From Denitratimonas yunnanensis (SeqCode) (GTDB taxonomy: Bacteria > Pseudomonadota > Gammaproteobacteria > Xanthomonadales > Xanthomonadaceae): DNA of 64,000 bases. The DNA is taken from assembly GCA_026410415.1 (NCBI GenBank), contig JAPMLR010000001.1, positions 186,001-250,000 on the forward strand, given 5' to 3'. Shown here piece after piece: positions 1-10,218 of the stretch (position 1 is the stretch's first letter; each line of letters starts with the position of its first letter). The notes under the pieces were generated by a model. That model saw only the letters and a program-made list of their open reading frames with translations. It had not been told where the DNA came from and searched no databases. The position numbers were made by a program, and so were the translations under genes.

Positions 1-1
1 G

Positions 2-313
2 CTGAAGGCCGGCGACCACGTCAAGGCCGATGGCTACTTCCGTCAGGTACTCGCGGCTCAACCCGACAATGTCGTCGCGCTGTTCGAACTTGCGCGACTG
101 AATTACCTCCACGACGATCCAATGCGCGCACGCGCCTTCCTGCAACGACTGGAGGCCAATGCGCCGGGCGATCCGGTGGTGCTCGATCTCGGGCAGCGCA
201 TCGAGGCGCTGCTGGGTGATACCGCTGCGGCGAATCGTTATGCCAGCCGACTGCAGAACGAGTTTCCGGACTACACCCCGGACGCGTCACTCCAAGGACC
301 CACCTCACGATGA
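2..313 (+). CDS. pilW: Type IV pilus biogenesis lipoprotein PilW/PilF, C-terminal part (5' end outside window)
   Basis: The frame is open from base 2 to a TGA at 311-313 and gives the last 103 residues. They are helical TPR-like sequence (LARLNYLHDDP, followed by an ARAFLQRLE helix) and end in a short polar tail. PilW/PilF is a TPR lipoprotein that pilots the PilQ secretin to the outer membrane. The identification rests mostly on position: in many gammaproteobacteria pilF/pilW lies immediately before rodZ, and here the stop overlaps the rodZ start (ATGA). The signal peptide and the first TPRs lie outside the window. Any other TPR protein is possible but less likely. Confidence 0.75.
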   Translation: MKAGDHVKADGYFRQVLAAQPDNVVALFELARLNYLHDDPMRARAFLQRLEANAPGDPVVLDLGQRIEALLGDTAAANRYASRLQNEFPDYTPDASLQGPTSR

Positions 314-1200
314 GTAGTCACGATACCGATCTGTTTCCGGTTCCGCCCGGCCTGCGTTTGCGGCAGGCACGCGAGGCGGCGGGCTGGTCTTCCGCGCAGG
401 TCGCCGAGCGGCTGAGGCTGCGCGTTGCGCTGGTGGAATCGATTGAACGCGAGGATCTGGCGGCGCTCGGTGCGCCGGTGTTCGCGCGCGGTTACATCAG
501 TGGCTACGCCAACCTCGTCGGCTTGCCTTCAACGCTGGTCGACGAGCTCCTTCCGCGCGAGCCCGAAGTCGCGGTGGTGCCTCCGCTGCACACCAGCCAG
601 AACAAGGTGTCGCACAACCGCTACTTGCTTGACCGTTATGCCCGTCGTTTCGTCTACGTGGCATTGACGGCATCGATCGTCGTGCCGGTGGTGCTGATGT
701 CCACGAGCGACAACCTGCCCGATCCGGCAACCTTGCTGACCCCGCTGGACGCACCGTTGACCGAGGCATCCAGCATCGACGGCCAAGCGACTGTCGGCGA
801 ACGACGACGTGTCGAAATGGTTGGCCCGCCGGCTCCCGCCGAACATGCGGTGATGGCATCGCTGACGCCGTTCTACAGCCAGAGTCGTGCTGCCTTGCCT
901 GCACCGGTGTCGGAGGTGGTGGAGCAGGCCGCGACACAGGCGCTCGTGCTCGAAGTGTCGGGAGACAGCTGGGTCGAGGTCATCGGACACTCCGGCGAGC
1001 GCTTGGCCCATGACTTGATGCGCGATGGTGCTCGACGCGATTTCGATCCAGCAAGGGTCGCGCGCGTGCTGCTCGGCAATGCCGCGGTCGTCAAGGTTCG
1101 CCTCAACGGCGAGGAAATCGATACCGGGCCATTCCGTCGGGCCAACGTGGCGCGCTTTACGGTATCCTCTGACGGCTCGCTGGCACCTGCCGGCGGCTGA
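310..1200 (+). CDS. rodZ: RodZ-like cytoskeletal protein (HTH_25 - TM - DUF4115)
   Basis: This is a 296-residue inner-membrane protein with RodZ architecture. A cytoplasmic Xre-type helix-turn-helix spans residues 15-75 (LRLRQAREAAGWSSAQVAER). One membrane helix lies at about 113-131, a proline- and acid-rich periplasmic linker follows, and a DUF4115 beta domain occupies about 212-288. RodZ links MreB to the elongation machinery and sets rod shape. The start overlaps the pilW stop by four bases, so the two are probably cotranslated. In enterics and pseudomonads ispG and hisS usually lie between rodZ and yfgM; here yfgM follows directly after a 92-base gap. Confidence 0.88.
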   Translation: MSSHDTDLFPVPPGLRLRQAREAAGWSSAQVAERLRLRVALVESIEREDLAALGAPVFARGYISGYANLVGLPSTLVDELLPREPEVAVVPPLHTSQNKVSHNRYLLDRYARRFVYVALTASIVVPVVLMSTSDNLPDPATLLTPLDAPLTEASSIDGQATVGERRRVEMVGPPAPAEHAVMASLTPFYSQSRAALPAPVSEVVEQAATQALVLEVSGDSWVEVIGHSGERLAHDLMRDGARRDFDPARVARVLLGNAAVVKVRLNGEEIDTGPFRRANVARFTVSSDGSLAPAGG

Positions 1201-1292
1201 CGTCGGCGCGACGCGTTCCGCGTCGGTCAGATTCTTCCAACACGCCGGTGTACGCTGACCGCGTCCGGCACACGCTTCGGAGTCTTTCCAGG

Positions 1293-1931
1293 ATGGATGA
1301 ACACGAACAGGGCGAACTGGTTCGCTCGTGGCTGCGCCAGAACGGTGGCGCGATCTTCGGCGGCATTGCCATCGGTCTGGCCGGCATCCTCGGCTGGCAA
1401 TGGTGGCAGAACAGTGCCGCGCAGCACCGTCTTGACGCGTCATCGACGTATCAGGCGCTGGAATCGGCGGTGGAGCGCAAGGACACCGCCGGCATTGATC
1501 AGCTCGCGGGCGAACTGGCCGACAAGTTTTCCGATACGCCCTACGGCGCGCTCGGGCTGTTGCGTCTGGCAGACCAGAAGCTCGCCTCGGGCGATGCCGA
1601 TGCTGCACAGGGCGCACTCGTCGATGCGGCGAAGGCAGCCCAGACTCCCGCGCTGGCCTCGTTGGCCAATCTTCGTCTGGCGCGTCTCCAGCTTGCCGCG
1701 GGCAAGGCGCAGGACGCCTTGGACAGTCTCGCCAAAGTGCCTGCCGGTGATTTTGCCGGACTGGCTGCCGAGGTCCGCGGCGATGCGCTGCTGGCGCTGG
1801 GTCGCAAGGACGAGGCCGAGGTGGCGTATCTGGACGCACTGACGACGCTGGACACCGGTGCACCCAACCGCCTCATCGTGGAGATGAAGCTGGCCGATCT
1901 GGGCGTTGTCGCCGCAGAGCCGGGAGTCTGA
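1293..1931 (+). CDS. yfgM: YfgM-type ancillary SecYEG subunit (TPR membrane protein)
   Basis: This 212-residue protein has a short cytoplasmic N-terminus, one membrane helix at about 20-38 (GGIAIGLAGILGWQWW), and a periplasmic TPR_21-type helical domain. YfgM associates with SecYEG and PpiD and passes clients to periplasmic chaperones. The ATG at 1293 gives the usual MDEHEQGE start of the family, in which the acidic leader precedes the membrane helix. The upstream ATG at 1248 would add 15 residues with no family support. The stop lies one base before the bamB GTG, so the genes are translationally coupled. Confidence 0.88.
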   Translation: MDEHEQGELVRSWLRQNGGAIFGGIAIGLAGILGWQWWQNSAAQHRLDASSTYQALESAVERKDTAGIDQLAGELADKFSDTPYGALGLLRLADQKLASGDADAAQGALVDAAKAAQTPALASLANLRLARLQLAAGKAQDALDSLAKVPAGDFAGLAAEVRGDALLALGRKDEAEVAYLDALTTLDTGAPNRLIVEMKLADLGVVAAEPGV

Positions 1932-1932
1932 C

Positions 1933-3075
1933 GTGCGGCAGGCCCTTGTCATCCTCCTCATGGCCGGCCTGATCGCAGGCTGTGGCCGCTCCTCCGGCAA
2001 GCGCGAGAACATCGAGCCGCCGGCAGAACTTCTGCCGTTGACGACCACGACCAGTGTCACGCAGGCCTGGCAACGGGATCTGGACAAGGGCGAAGGCCGC
2101 TTGGGCACCCGTCAGCATCCGGTGTCCGACGGCATGCGCCTGTACGCCGCCAGCCCCAAAGGCGGACTGTATGCCTTCAATGCAGAGAGTGGCGCACAGG
2201 TATGGCGTCTGGATACCGGCCTCCGCCTGTCCAGCACTCCGGGTGTGGGCGAGGGCACGCTCGTGGTCGGCACGCTCGACGGCGATGTCGTGGCGTTCAA
2301 TCCCGAATCAGGATCCGAGCGCTGGCGCGCCAAGGTCTCTTCCGAAGTCATTTCCGCGCCGGCGGTAGGGCGTGGCGTGGCGGTTGTCCGTTCCATCGAC
2401 GGACGTGTGTTCGCATTCTCGATCACCGATGGCGAACGCCGCTGGGTTTACGATCGCGGCACGCCTGCATTGACCTTGCGCGGCAATTCCGCGCCGGTGA
2501 TGGCCGATGGTCTGGTGCTGGTCGGTTACGACAGCGGTCAGCTCGTTGCCTTGCGTGGCGATGACGGCGTGCAGCTCTGGGAACAGGCGATCGCTTTCGG
2601 CGAAGGCCGCTCGGAGCTGGAGCGCATGGTCGACATCGATGGCGAAATGGCTTACGACCGCGGTGAAGTCTATGCCGCCGCGTTCAACGCGCAGGTCGTC
2701 GGCGTGTCGCTGGAGGGTGGGCGGCCGTTGTGGAATCGCGAGTTGTCCAGTTACGCCGGCGTGACACTGTCGAACCAAACCCTGTTCGTTGCCGATCGCG
2801 ATGGCGTCATCTGGGCGCTGGATCGCAACAGCGGCGCGGCGATGTGGAAGCAGGACGCGCTGCGGCACCGCTGGCTCACCACGCCCGCCGTTCACGGCAG
2901 TCATGTGGTGGTAGGTGATCTGGAAGGCTATCTGCACTGGTTCGACGCTGAAACGGGTAATCCCGTTGCGCGCCACCGGCTGGGCAAGAAGCCGATCCGC
3001 GCCACCCCGCACGTGAACGGCGATCTGCTTTACGCTGTCTCCATCGACGGCAAGCTGGGCGCGTACCGGCATTGA
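1933..3075 (+). CDS. bamB: Outer membrane assembly lipoprotein BamB
   Basis: This 380-residue lipoprotein has a signal peptide ending in the lipobox LIAGC (Cys17), followed by an eight-bladed propeller of PQQ/WD-like repeats. Repeats are visible as [35 protein letters not shown] and later copies. BamB is the scaffold subunit of the BAM complex that inserts beta-barrel proteins. I chose the GTG at 1933 because it puts a canonical lipoprotein signal at the N-terminus. An ATG at 1906 in the same frame would overlap yfgM and add nine polar residues before the signal. The residue after Cys17 is Gly, which is compatible with outer-membrane sorting. Confidence 0.92.
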   Translation: MRQALVILLMAGLIAGCGRSSGKRENIEPPAELLPLTTTTSVTQAWQRDLDKGEGRLGTRQHPVSDGMRLYAASPKGGLYAFNAESGAQVWRLDTGLRLSSTPGVGEGTLVVGTLDGDVVAFNPESGSERWRAKVSSEVISAPAVGRGVAVVRSIDGRVFAFSITDGERRWVYDRGTPALTLRGNSAPVMADGLVLVGYDSGQLVALRGDDGVQLWEQAIAFGEGRSELERMVDIDGEMAYDRGEVYAAAFNAQVVGVSLEGGRPLWNRELSSYAGVTLSNQTLFVADRDGVIWALDRNSGAAMWKQDALRHRWLTTPAVHGSHVVVGDLEGYLHWFDAETGNPVARHRLGKKPIRATPHVNGDLLYAVSIDGKLGAYRH

Positions 3076-3173
3076 TTCAAGGCAAGGCGGCGCGCTGCGG
3101 CGCGCCGTTCCCGCTCCGGCCAGTGTGTCGGGGCATTTCAGCGATCCCGGGATCGTGTCTTTCAGAGGTCAAC

Positions 3174-4568
3174 ATGCTGCCACTGGTCGCCTTGGTCGGC
3201 CGACCCAACGTCGGCAAATCGACCCTCTTCAATTCCCTTACCCGGAGTCGCGACGCGCTCGTCCACGATGAGCCCGGCGTGACGCGTGATCGCCATTACG
3301 GCGTATGCCGTCGGATCGAGGACCGCCCGTTCGCCGTGGTCGACACCGGCGGCATCAGTGGCGAGGATGAAGGTTTGGCCGGGTTGACCGCACTGCAGTC
3401 GCAGTCGGCTATCGAAGAGGCCGATCTGGTCGTCTTCGTGGTGGATGCCAAACACGGCCCCTCGACGGTGGATGAGGACATCCTTCAGCTTCTGCGTCGC
3501 TCCGGCAAGCCCGTGTTGCTGGCACTCAACAAGATCGACGCGGCCGACGCGCACGAAGCCGAGGCCGAGTTCGCCCGGTTCGGCTTGCCAGATGTGTTTC
3601 GCCTTTCCGCCGCTCACCAGCGAGGCGTCGATGATCTGCTTGATGAAATCGTCGAGCGCCTGCCCGACATGCCGGAGGGTGCCGCGGAAGAGGATGAACC
3701 GGACCGCCTGAGGCTGGCGATCGTCGGCCGTCCCAACGTCGGAAAATCCACGCTGGTGAACCGCCTGCTCGGGGAAGACCGGGTGATCGCGTCGGATGTT
3801 CCGGGCACGACGCGCGATTCCATTTCCGTGGACATGGAGCGCGACGGACGCAAGTACCGTCTGATCGACACGGCCGGCATCCGGCGCAAGTCCAAGGTCG
3901 AGGAAGCGGTCGAGAAATTCAGTGTCATCAAGTCGCTGCGCGCGATCGAAATGGCGCAGGTGGTGGTGTTCATGATCGACGCCAGCGAAGGCGTCACCGA
4001 CCAGGATGCGACCGTTCTGGGTCAGGTCCTGGATGCCGGTCGCGCGCTGGTGATCGCGGTGAACAAATGGGACGGCCTGTCCGAATACCAGCGCGAGCAG
4101 ACCAAGTCGGCGCTGGATCGTCGTCTGAACTTCGTGCCCTGGGCCGAGCACGTCACGATATCGGCCAAGCATGGGTCCGGGCTGCGCGAGTTGCTGCGTG
4201 CGGTGCAGAAAGCGCACCGATCTGCCGGATTCCAGTTCGTCACTTCCGATCTGACCCGCGTGATCGAAACGGCCGTGGCGGCACACCAGCCGCCGCCGGT
4301 GCGTGGACATGCCGCCAAGTTGCGCTTTGCGCATCCTGGCGGTACCCATCCCCCCACGGCGGTGATTCACGGCAATCGCGTCAAAAGCCTGCCGGACAGC
4401 TACAAGCGCTATCTGGAAAACTACCTGCGCCAGCACTACAAGCTGATCGGCACGCCGCTGAAGCTCGAGTTCCGACAAGGCGAGAATCCCTATGCCGACA
4501 AGGTCAACCCGCTGACCGACAGGCAAATCAAGCAGCGCCGGCGAATGATGCGGCACGTCAAACGCTGA
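3174..4568 (+). CDS. der: Ribosome assembly GTPase Der (EngA)
   Basis: This 464-residue protein has the two tandem GTPase domains that define Der. The first P-loop, GRPNVGKST, is at residues 9-17 and the second, identical, is near residue 185. Both have DTAGI/DTGGI switch II motifs and NKxD motifs (NKID, NKWD). A KH-like domain fills the C-terminal 110 residues. Der acts in maturation of the 50S subunit. The ATG at 3174 follows an AGAGG ribosome-binding site and begins directly with the first G domain; the 34 upstream in-frame codons look like translated intergenic DNA. It is last in the yfgM-bamB-der run. Confidence 0.97.
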   Translation: MLPLVALVGRPNVGKSTLFNSLTRSRDALVHDEPGVTRDRHYGVCRRIEDRPFAVVDTGGISGEDEGLAGLTALQSQSAIEEADLVVFVVDAKHGPSTVDEDILQLLRRSGKPVLLALNKIDAADAHEAEAEFARFGLPDVFRLSAAHQRGVDDLLDEIVERLPDMPEGAAEEDEPDRLRLAIVGRPNVGKSTLVNRLLGEDRVIASDVPGTTRDSISVDMERDGRKYRLIDTAGIRRKSKVEEAVEKFSVIKSLRAIEMAQVVVFMIDASEGVTDQDATVLGQVLDAGRALVIAVNKWDGLSEYQREQTKSALDRRLNFVPWAEHVTISAKHGSGLRELLRAVQKAHRSAGFQFVTSDLTRVIETAVAAHQPPPVRGHAAKLRFAHPGGTHPPTAVIHGNRVKSLPDSYKRYLENYLRQHYKLIGTPLKLEFRQGENPYADKVNPLTDRQIKQRRRMMRHVKR

Positions 4569-4593
4569 CTTTCGCTTTCGCAGCCTTGTATCG

Positions 4594-5733
4594 ATGTCAC
4601 CGTCGATTGCCACATTCTCTCCGCAGGCGGCGCTCGCCCGGGTACGCGATGGGGCACAGCTGATCGATGTCCGTGAACCCGGCGAGCGTGCCAGTGGCAT
4701 GGCCGAGGGCGCAGAAGGCGTATCGCTGGGCGACTTGCTGGCCGATTCCGAAAGCCATCTGGGTGGGCCGCAATCCGGGCGGGAAATACTGCTGATCTGC
4801 GCGCACGGGCAGCGGTCGTGGACTGCCGCCCGTGCATTGGCCGAACGCGGTTACTGTCGCCTTGCCTCGGTCGAAGGCGGCACCGAGCGCTGGCGCGCCG
4901 AAGGCTTGCCAATGAGCGAACCATTGGCCGATACGGATTTCCTGTCGCGCTATTCCCGGCATTTGCTGTTGCCGCAGGTGGGGCTGGAAGGCCAGTGTCG
5001 TCTTGAACAGGCTCGTGTGCTCCTGGTCGGCGCGGGCGGTCTTGGCTCGCCGATCGCGCTGTACTTGGCCGCAGCAGGCGTCGGTACGCTGGTGCTCTGC
5101 GACGACGATGTGGTGGAACTGAGCAACCTCCAGCGCCAGATCATCCACACCCAGGCCAGTCTGGGCCAGGCCAAGGTCGAATCCGCGCGCCACGCCATCG
5201 CGGCACTGAATCCACGCACGAATGTGGTTGCGGTGCCGCAACGGCTCACCGCCGACACCATCGATGCGCTGCTGGCGGGTGTCGATCTGGTGGTGGACGG
5301 GGCGGACAATTTCGCGGTGCGCTATCTGGTGTCCGACGCCTGCGTCAAACACGCCATTCCGATGGTCTATGGCGCGGTCGAACGATTCACCGGACAGGTG
5401 AGCGTGTTCGATGCAGGCCGCCAGCGCGGCATTGCTCCCTGCTACCGCTGCTTGTTTCCGGAGCCGCCACGGCCGGAGGATGCCCCGAACTGCGCCGAGG
5501 CCGGCGTGATCGGCGTGATGCCGGGCATCGTCGGGTTGTTGCAGGCCAACGAAGCCATCAAGCTCCTGCTGGACATCGGTGACGTGCTCGTGGGGCGACT
5601 GTTGCGCTTCGATGCGCTTGCCGCCGGCTTCCGCGAAACACGTGTGCGGCCCGACCCGGGCTGCCCTGTCTGCGCCGCGGGCCGCGAGTTCCCCGGTTAC
5701 ATCGACTACGGGCGGTTCTGTTCTGGCGGGTGA
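4594..5733 (+). CDS. moeB: MoeB/ThiF-type adenylyltransferase with an N-terminal rhodanese domain
   Basis: This 379-residue fusion has a rhodanese domain at residues 1-105 with Cys69 in the active-site loop (ICAHGQRS). From about residue 112 an E1-like domain carries the nucleotide-binding GAGGLGS (146-152), DNFAVR, and two zinc CxxC pairs (CYRC 283-286, CPVC 357-360). Family members adenylate the C-terminal glycine of ubiquitin-like sulfur carriers (MoaD, ThiS). The fused rhodanese could hand over the sulfur, as in eukaryotic MOCS3/Uba4, but there the rhodanese is C-terminal. Whether the target is MoaD or ThiS cannot be told; the Moco genes 6 kb away make MoaD attractive. The 3' end overlaps the convergent DUF1244 gene by 28 bases. 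Confidence 0.88.
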   Translation: MSPSIATFSPQAALARVRDGAQLIDVREPGERASGMAEGAEGVSLGDLLADSESHLGGPQSGREILLICAHGQRSWTAARALAERGYCRLASVEGGTERWRAEGLPMSEPLADTDFLSRYSRHLLLPQVGLEGQCRLEQARVLLVGAGGLGSPIALYLAAAGVGTLVLCDDDVVELSNLQRQIIHTQASLGQAKVESARHAIAALNPRTNVVAVPQRLTADTIDALLAGVDLVVDGADNFAVRYLVSDACVKHAIPMVYGAVERFTGQVSVFDAGRQRGIAPCYRCLFPEPPRPEDAPNCAEAGVIGVMPGIVGLLQANEAIKLLLDIGDVLVGRLLRFDALAAGFRETRVRPDPGCPVCAAGREFPGYIDYGRFCSGG

Positions 5734-6026
5734 TGCCGCTGTGCCGCATCGAATGCCGCGAGCTGTTCCGGCGTGGCGGGCTTCTGGTGCTTTTCCTTCC
5801 ACTGCGCGAACGGTTCTCCGTAGATCCGTTCGCGCGCTTCCTCCTTGCTGATCGGCGTGTCGGCGGCCTCGGCAGCCTCTTGGTACCAATTGGCCAAGCA
5901 GTTGCGGCAAAAGCCGGCGAGGATCATCAGGTCAATGTTCTGCACGTCCGATCGTTCGCGCAGATGGGCCAGCAGTCGGCGGAATGCGGCAGCTTCCAGG
6001 GCGACACTGTTGTCGATGGTGTTCAT
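5706..6026 (-). CDS. DUF1244 family small protein
   Basis: This 106-residue soluble protein matches the DUF1244 family, whose function is unknown. Its core holds the family signature LAGFCRNCLANWY, with two cysteines spaced CxxC, then a charged helix with EEARERIYGEPF. The ATG at 6026 stands nine bases from AGGAAG on its strand; an in-frame GTG at 6035 lies too close to that site. The gene is convergent with, and overlaps, the rhodanese-MoeB gene, and diverges from folD. The conserved cysteines suggest metal or redox chemistry, but that is speculation. Confidence 0.85.
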   Translation of the reverse strand: MNTIDNSVALEAAAFRRLLAHLRERSDVQNIDLMILAGFCRNCLANWYQEAAEAADTPISKEEARERIYGEPFAQWKEKHQKPATPEQLAAFDAAQRHHPPEQNRP

Positions 6027-6051
6027 GCGATGCACCTTCCTCGGCGATAAT
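6022..6051 (+). promoter_or_regulatory. Candidate sigma70 promoter for folD
   Basis: A GATAAT hexamer at 6046-6051 lies 29 bases before the folD ATG. A weak -35 candidate, TTCATG at 6022-6027, sits 18 bases upstream. The -10 is good (5 of 6) and the -35 is poor, so this is only a suggestion. Confidence 0.3.
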
Positions 6052-6079
6052 CACGCCTCGACTTTAACCGGACACACCG

Positions 6080-6937
6080 ATGCCCGCGCGCCTGCTCGAC
6101 GGCAAGCAGATTGCCGACCGCCTCCTGGATGACATCGCAGCCAGCGTGGCCGCACGCGTGACGAACGGGCGTTCCGCTCCGGGATTGGCCGTGGTGCTGG
6201 TGGGCGCGGACCCGGCGTCGGCGGTGTACGTGCGCAACAAGCGCCGCGCGTGCGAGCGTGCCGGGTTCGTCTCGTTCGACTACGACCTGCCCGAAACCAC
6301 GACCGAGGTCGAACTGCACAGGCTGATCGATCGGCTCAATGCCGATCCGACGGTCAACGGCATCCTCGTGCAACTGCCACTGCCGCCGCATTTCGATGCC
6401 ACGGCACTGATCGACCGGATCGATCCGGCCAAGGACGTGGATGGTTTCCATCCGGCCAATGTCGGGCGCTTGCTGTTGCGTCAGCCGGGCCTGCGTCCGT
6501 GCACGCCGCGCGGCATCATGACGCTTCTGGCGCATACCGACCGCCCGGTGCGTGGACGCGAAGCCGTGGTGGTCGGGGTTTCCAACCACGTCGGCCGGCC
6601 GATGGCGATGGAGCTGCTGATCGCCGGCTGCACGACGACCAGCTGCCACCGATTCACCCCGCGCGAGACGCTGGAAAAGCACATTCGTCAGGCCGACATC
6701 GTGGTGGTGGCGGTCGGCAAGCCGGCGCTCGTGCCCGGCGAATGGATCAAGCCCGGCGCCATCGTCATCGACGTCGGCATCAACCGCCTCGACGACGGCA
6801 GCCTGTGCGGCGACGTGGGCTTCGATGCGGCGTTCGAGCGTGCCTCGTGGATCACGCCGGTGCCGGGCGGCGTCGGCCCGATGACCGTGGCGACGCTGAT
6901 GCAGAACACCTTGGTGGCGGCCGAAGCGATGGGTTGA
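6080..6937 (+). CDS. folD: Bifunctional methylenetetrahydrofolate dehydrogenase / methenyltetrahydrofolate cyclohydrolase
   Basis: This 285-residue enzyme interconverts 5,10-methylene-, 5,10-methenyl- and 10-formyl-tetrahydrofolate. Catalytic Tyr50 and Lys54 are in YVRNKRRAC, the folate-site loop is QLPLP (98-102), and the NADP-site motif [10 protein letters not shown] is at 166-175. The C-terminus carries [11 protein letters not shown]. Length and motifs are those of an ordinary FolD. It sits just upstream of guaB, a purine gene, which suits the supply of 10-formyl-THF for purine synthesis, but a 116-base gap and a separate promoter-like sequence suggest independent transcription. Confidence 0.96.
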   Translation: MPARLLDGKQIADRLLDDIAASVAARVTNGRSAPGLAVVLVGADPASAVYVRNKRRACERAGFVSFDYDLPETTTEVELHRLIDRLNADPTVNGILVQLPLPPHFDATALIDRIDPAKDVDGFHPANVGRLLLRQPGLRPCTPRGIMTLLAHTDRPVRGREAVVVGVSNHVGRPMAMELLIAGCTTTSCHRFTPRETLEKHIRQADIVVVAVGKPALVPGEWIKPGAIVIDVGINRLDDGSLCGDVGFDAAFERASWITPVPGGVGPMTVATLMQNTLVAAEAMG

Positions 6938-6990
6938 GACGTATCGCCGGGAGCCTGTGCGGATATCGATTCGGCGTTCAACGGAAATTT

Positions 6991-8511
<1,521 letters not shown>

Positions 8512-8522
8512 CGCCAGTCGAC

Positions 8523-8559
8523 AAGGAAGAGGGAGACGTTCGCGTGTCCCTCTTCTTTT
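8523..8559 (+). terminator. Rho-independent terminator between guaB and guaA, with a TTCG loop
   Basis: GAAGAGGGA at 8526-8534 pairs perfectly with TCCCTCTTC at 8547-8555. An inner ACG-TTCG-CGT closes a UUCG tetraloop, and a TTTT tract follows at 8556-8559. It starts 12 bases after the guaB stop. Because guaA begins only about 40 bases later with no clear promoter between, partial readthrough or control of termination is likely. Confidence 0.8.
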
Positions 8560-8600
8560 ATCCGCCTCCCGCTTTCCCGCATCGCTTCCGCAGCGCAGTC

Positions 8601-10184
8601 ATGACCGATATCCACTCCGACAAGATCCTGATCCTCGACTTTGGTGCGCAGTACACGCAGCTGATCGCACGCCGCATCCGCGAGCTGGGGGTTTACTGCG
8701 AAATCTGGGCCTGGGACCACGATCCCGCCGAGATTGCCGCGTTCGCCCCGAAAGGCATCATCCTCTCCGGCGGTCCGGAATCGACCACCGAATCCGGCTC
8801 GCCGCGCGCCCCGCAGGACGTGTTCGACAGCGGCCTTCCCATTCTCGGCATCTGCTACGGCATGCAGACCATGGCGGTGCAATTGGGTGGCGCCACCGAG
8901 GCCGCCGATCAGCGCGAGTTCGGCCACGCGCAGGTCAACGTCATTGCGGAAGACCGCTTGCTGGACGGCTTGAAGGATCACGCCGGCTCGCCGCCGCGTC
9001 TCGATGTCTGGATGAGTCACGGTGATCACGTTTCCGCAGCGCCTGCGGGTTTCACCGTCACCGCGAAAACCGATCGCATTCCGGTCGCGGCGTTTGCCGA
9101 CGACGCGCGCCGTTGGTACGGCGTGCAGTTCCACCCCGAAGTCACGCACACCCGGCAGGGCAGCGAGCTTTTGCGTCGTTTCGTCGCCGACATCTGCGGC
9201 TGCAAGACGCTGTGGACTGCGGCCAACATCATCGACGACCAGATTGCCCGGGTGCGCGAACAGGTGGGCTCCGACGAAGTGATCCTCGGGCTTTCCGGCG
9301 GCGTGGATTCCTCCGTCGTGGCCGCGCTGCTGCACAGAGCCATCGGTGACCAACTGACCTGCGTGTTCGTCGATACCGGTTTGTTGCGCTGGCAGGAAGG
9401 CGATCAGGTGATGGCGATGTTCGCCAACGAAGCCGACAAGGGAGGCATGGGCGTCAAGGTGATTCGCGTCGACGCGGCCGACCGTTACTTCAAGGCGCTG
9501 GCAGGCGTCACCGATCCGGAAGCCAAGCGCAAGATCATCGGCGGTCTGTTCGTCGAGATCTTCGAGGAAGAGTCGAACAAGCTGACCAATGCCAAATGGC
9601 TGGCGCAGGGCACGATCTACCCGGACGTGATCGAGTCCGCGGGCTCGAAAACCGGCAAGGCCCACGTGATCAAGAGCCACCACAACGTCGGTGGTTTGCC
9701 GGAGCACATGAAGCTTGGCCTGGTCGAGCCGCTGCGCGAGCTGTTCAAGGACGAAGTGCGTCGCCTCGGCGTGGAACTCGGCCTGCCGCGCGAGATGGTT
9801 TACCGGCATCCGTTCCCCGGACCGGGACTCGGCGTACGCATCCTGGGCGAAGTGAAACCCGAGTACGCCGAGTTGCTCGCCCGCGCCGATGCCATCTTCA
9901 TCGACGAACTGCGCAAGGCGGATCTGTACGACAAGACCTCGCAGGCGTTTGCCGTGTTCCTGCCGGTGAAGTCGGTCGGCGTGGTGGGTGATGCTCGCGC
10001 CTACGAATGGGTCATCGCGCTGCGTGCCGTCGAAACCATCGACTTCATGACCGCACACTGGGCACACCTGCCGTACGATTTCCTTGGCACCGTGTCCAAC
10101 CGCATCATCAACGAGCTGCGTGGCGTTTCGCGCGTGGTCTACGACATTTCCGGCAAGCCACCGGCGACGATCGAGTGGGAATAA
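8601..10184 (+). CDS. guaA: GMP synthase (glutamine-hydrolysing)
   Basis: This 527-residue enzyme aminates XMP to GMP. The class I glutamine amidotransferase domain has its nucleophile at Cys85 ([10 protein letters not shown]) and the His-Glu partners in FHPEVTHT. It is followed by an ATP-pyrophosphatase domain with the P-loop GLSGGVDSS and a C-terminal dimerisation domain. The ATG at 8601 begins [17 protein letters not shown], the normal family N-terminus. An in-frame GTG at 8544 lies inside the guaB terminator and is not credible. It forms the guaBA pair with guaB. Confidence 0.97.
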   Translation: MTDIHSDKILILDFGAQYTQLIARRIRELGVYCEIWAWDHDPAEIAAFAPKGIILSGGPESTTESGSPRAPQDVFDSGLPILGICYGMQTMAVQLGGATEAADQREFGHAQVNVIAEDRLLDGLKDHAGSPPRLDVWMSHGDHVSAAPAGFTVTAKTDRIPVAAFADDARRWYGVQFHPEVTHTRQGSELLRRFVADICGCKTLWTAANIIDDQIARVREQVGSDEVILGLSGGVDSSVVAALLHRAIGDQLTCVFVDTGLLRWQEGDQVMAMFANEADKGGMGVKVIRVDAADRYFKALAGVTDPEAKRKIIGGLFVEIFEEESNKLTNAKWLAQGTIYPDVIESAGSKTGKAHVIKSHHNVGGLPEHMKLGLVEPLRELFKDEVRRLGVELGLPREMVYRHPFPGPGLGVRILGEVKPEYAELLARADAIFIDELRKADLYDKTSQAFAVFLPVKSVGVVGDARAYEWVIALRAVETIDFMTAHWAHLPYDFLGTVSNRIINELRGVSRVVYDISGKPPATIEWE

Positions 10185-10218
10185 GCTGCTCCTGATCCGG
10201 CCAGACAAGGAGCCTGGC

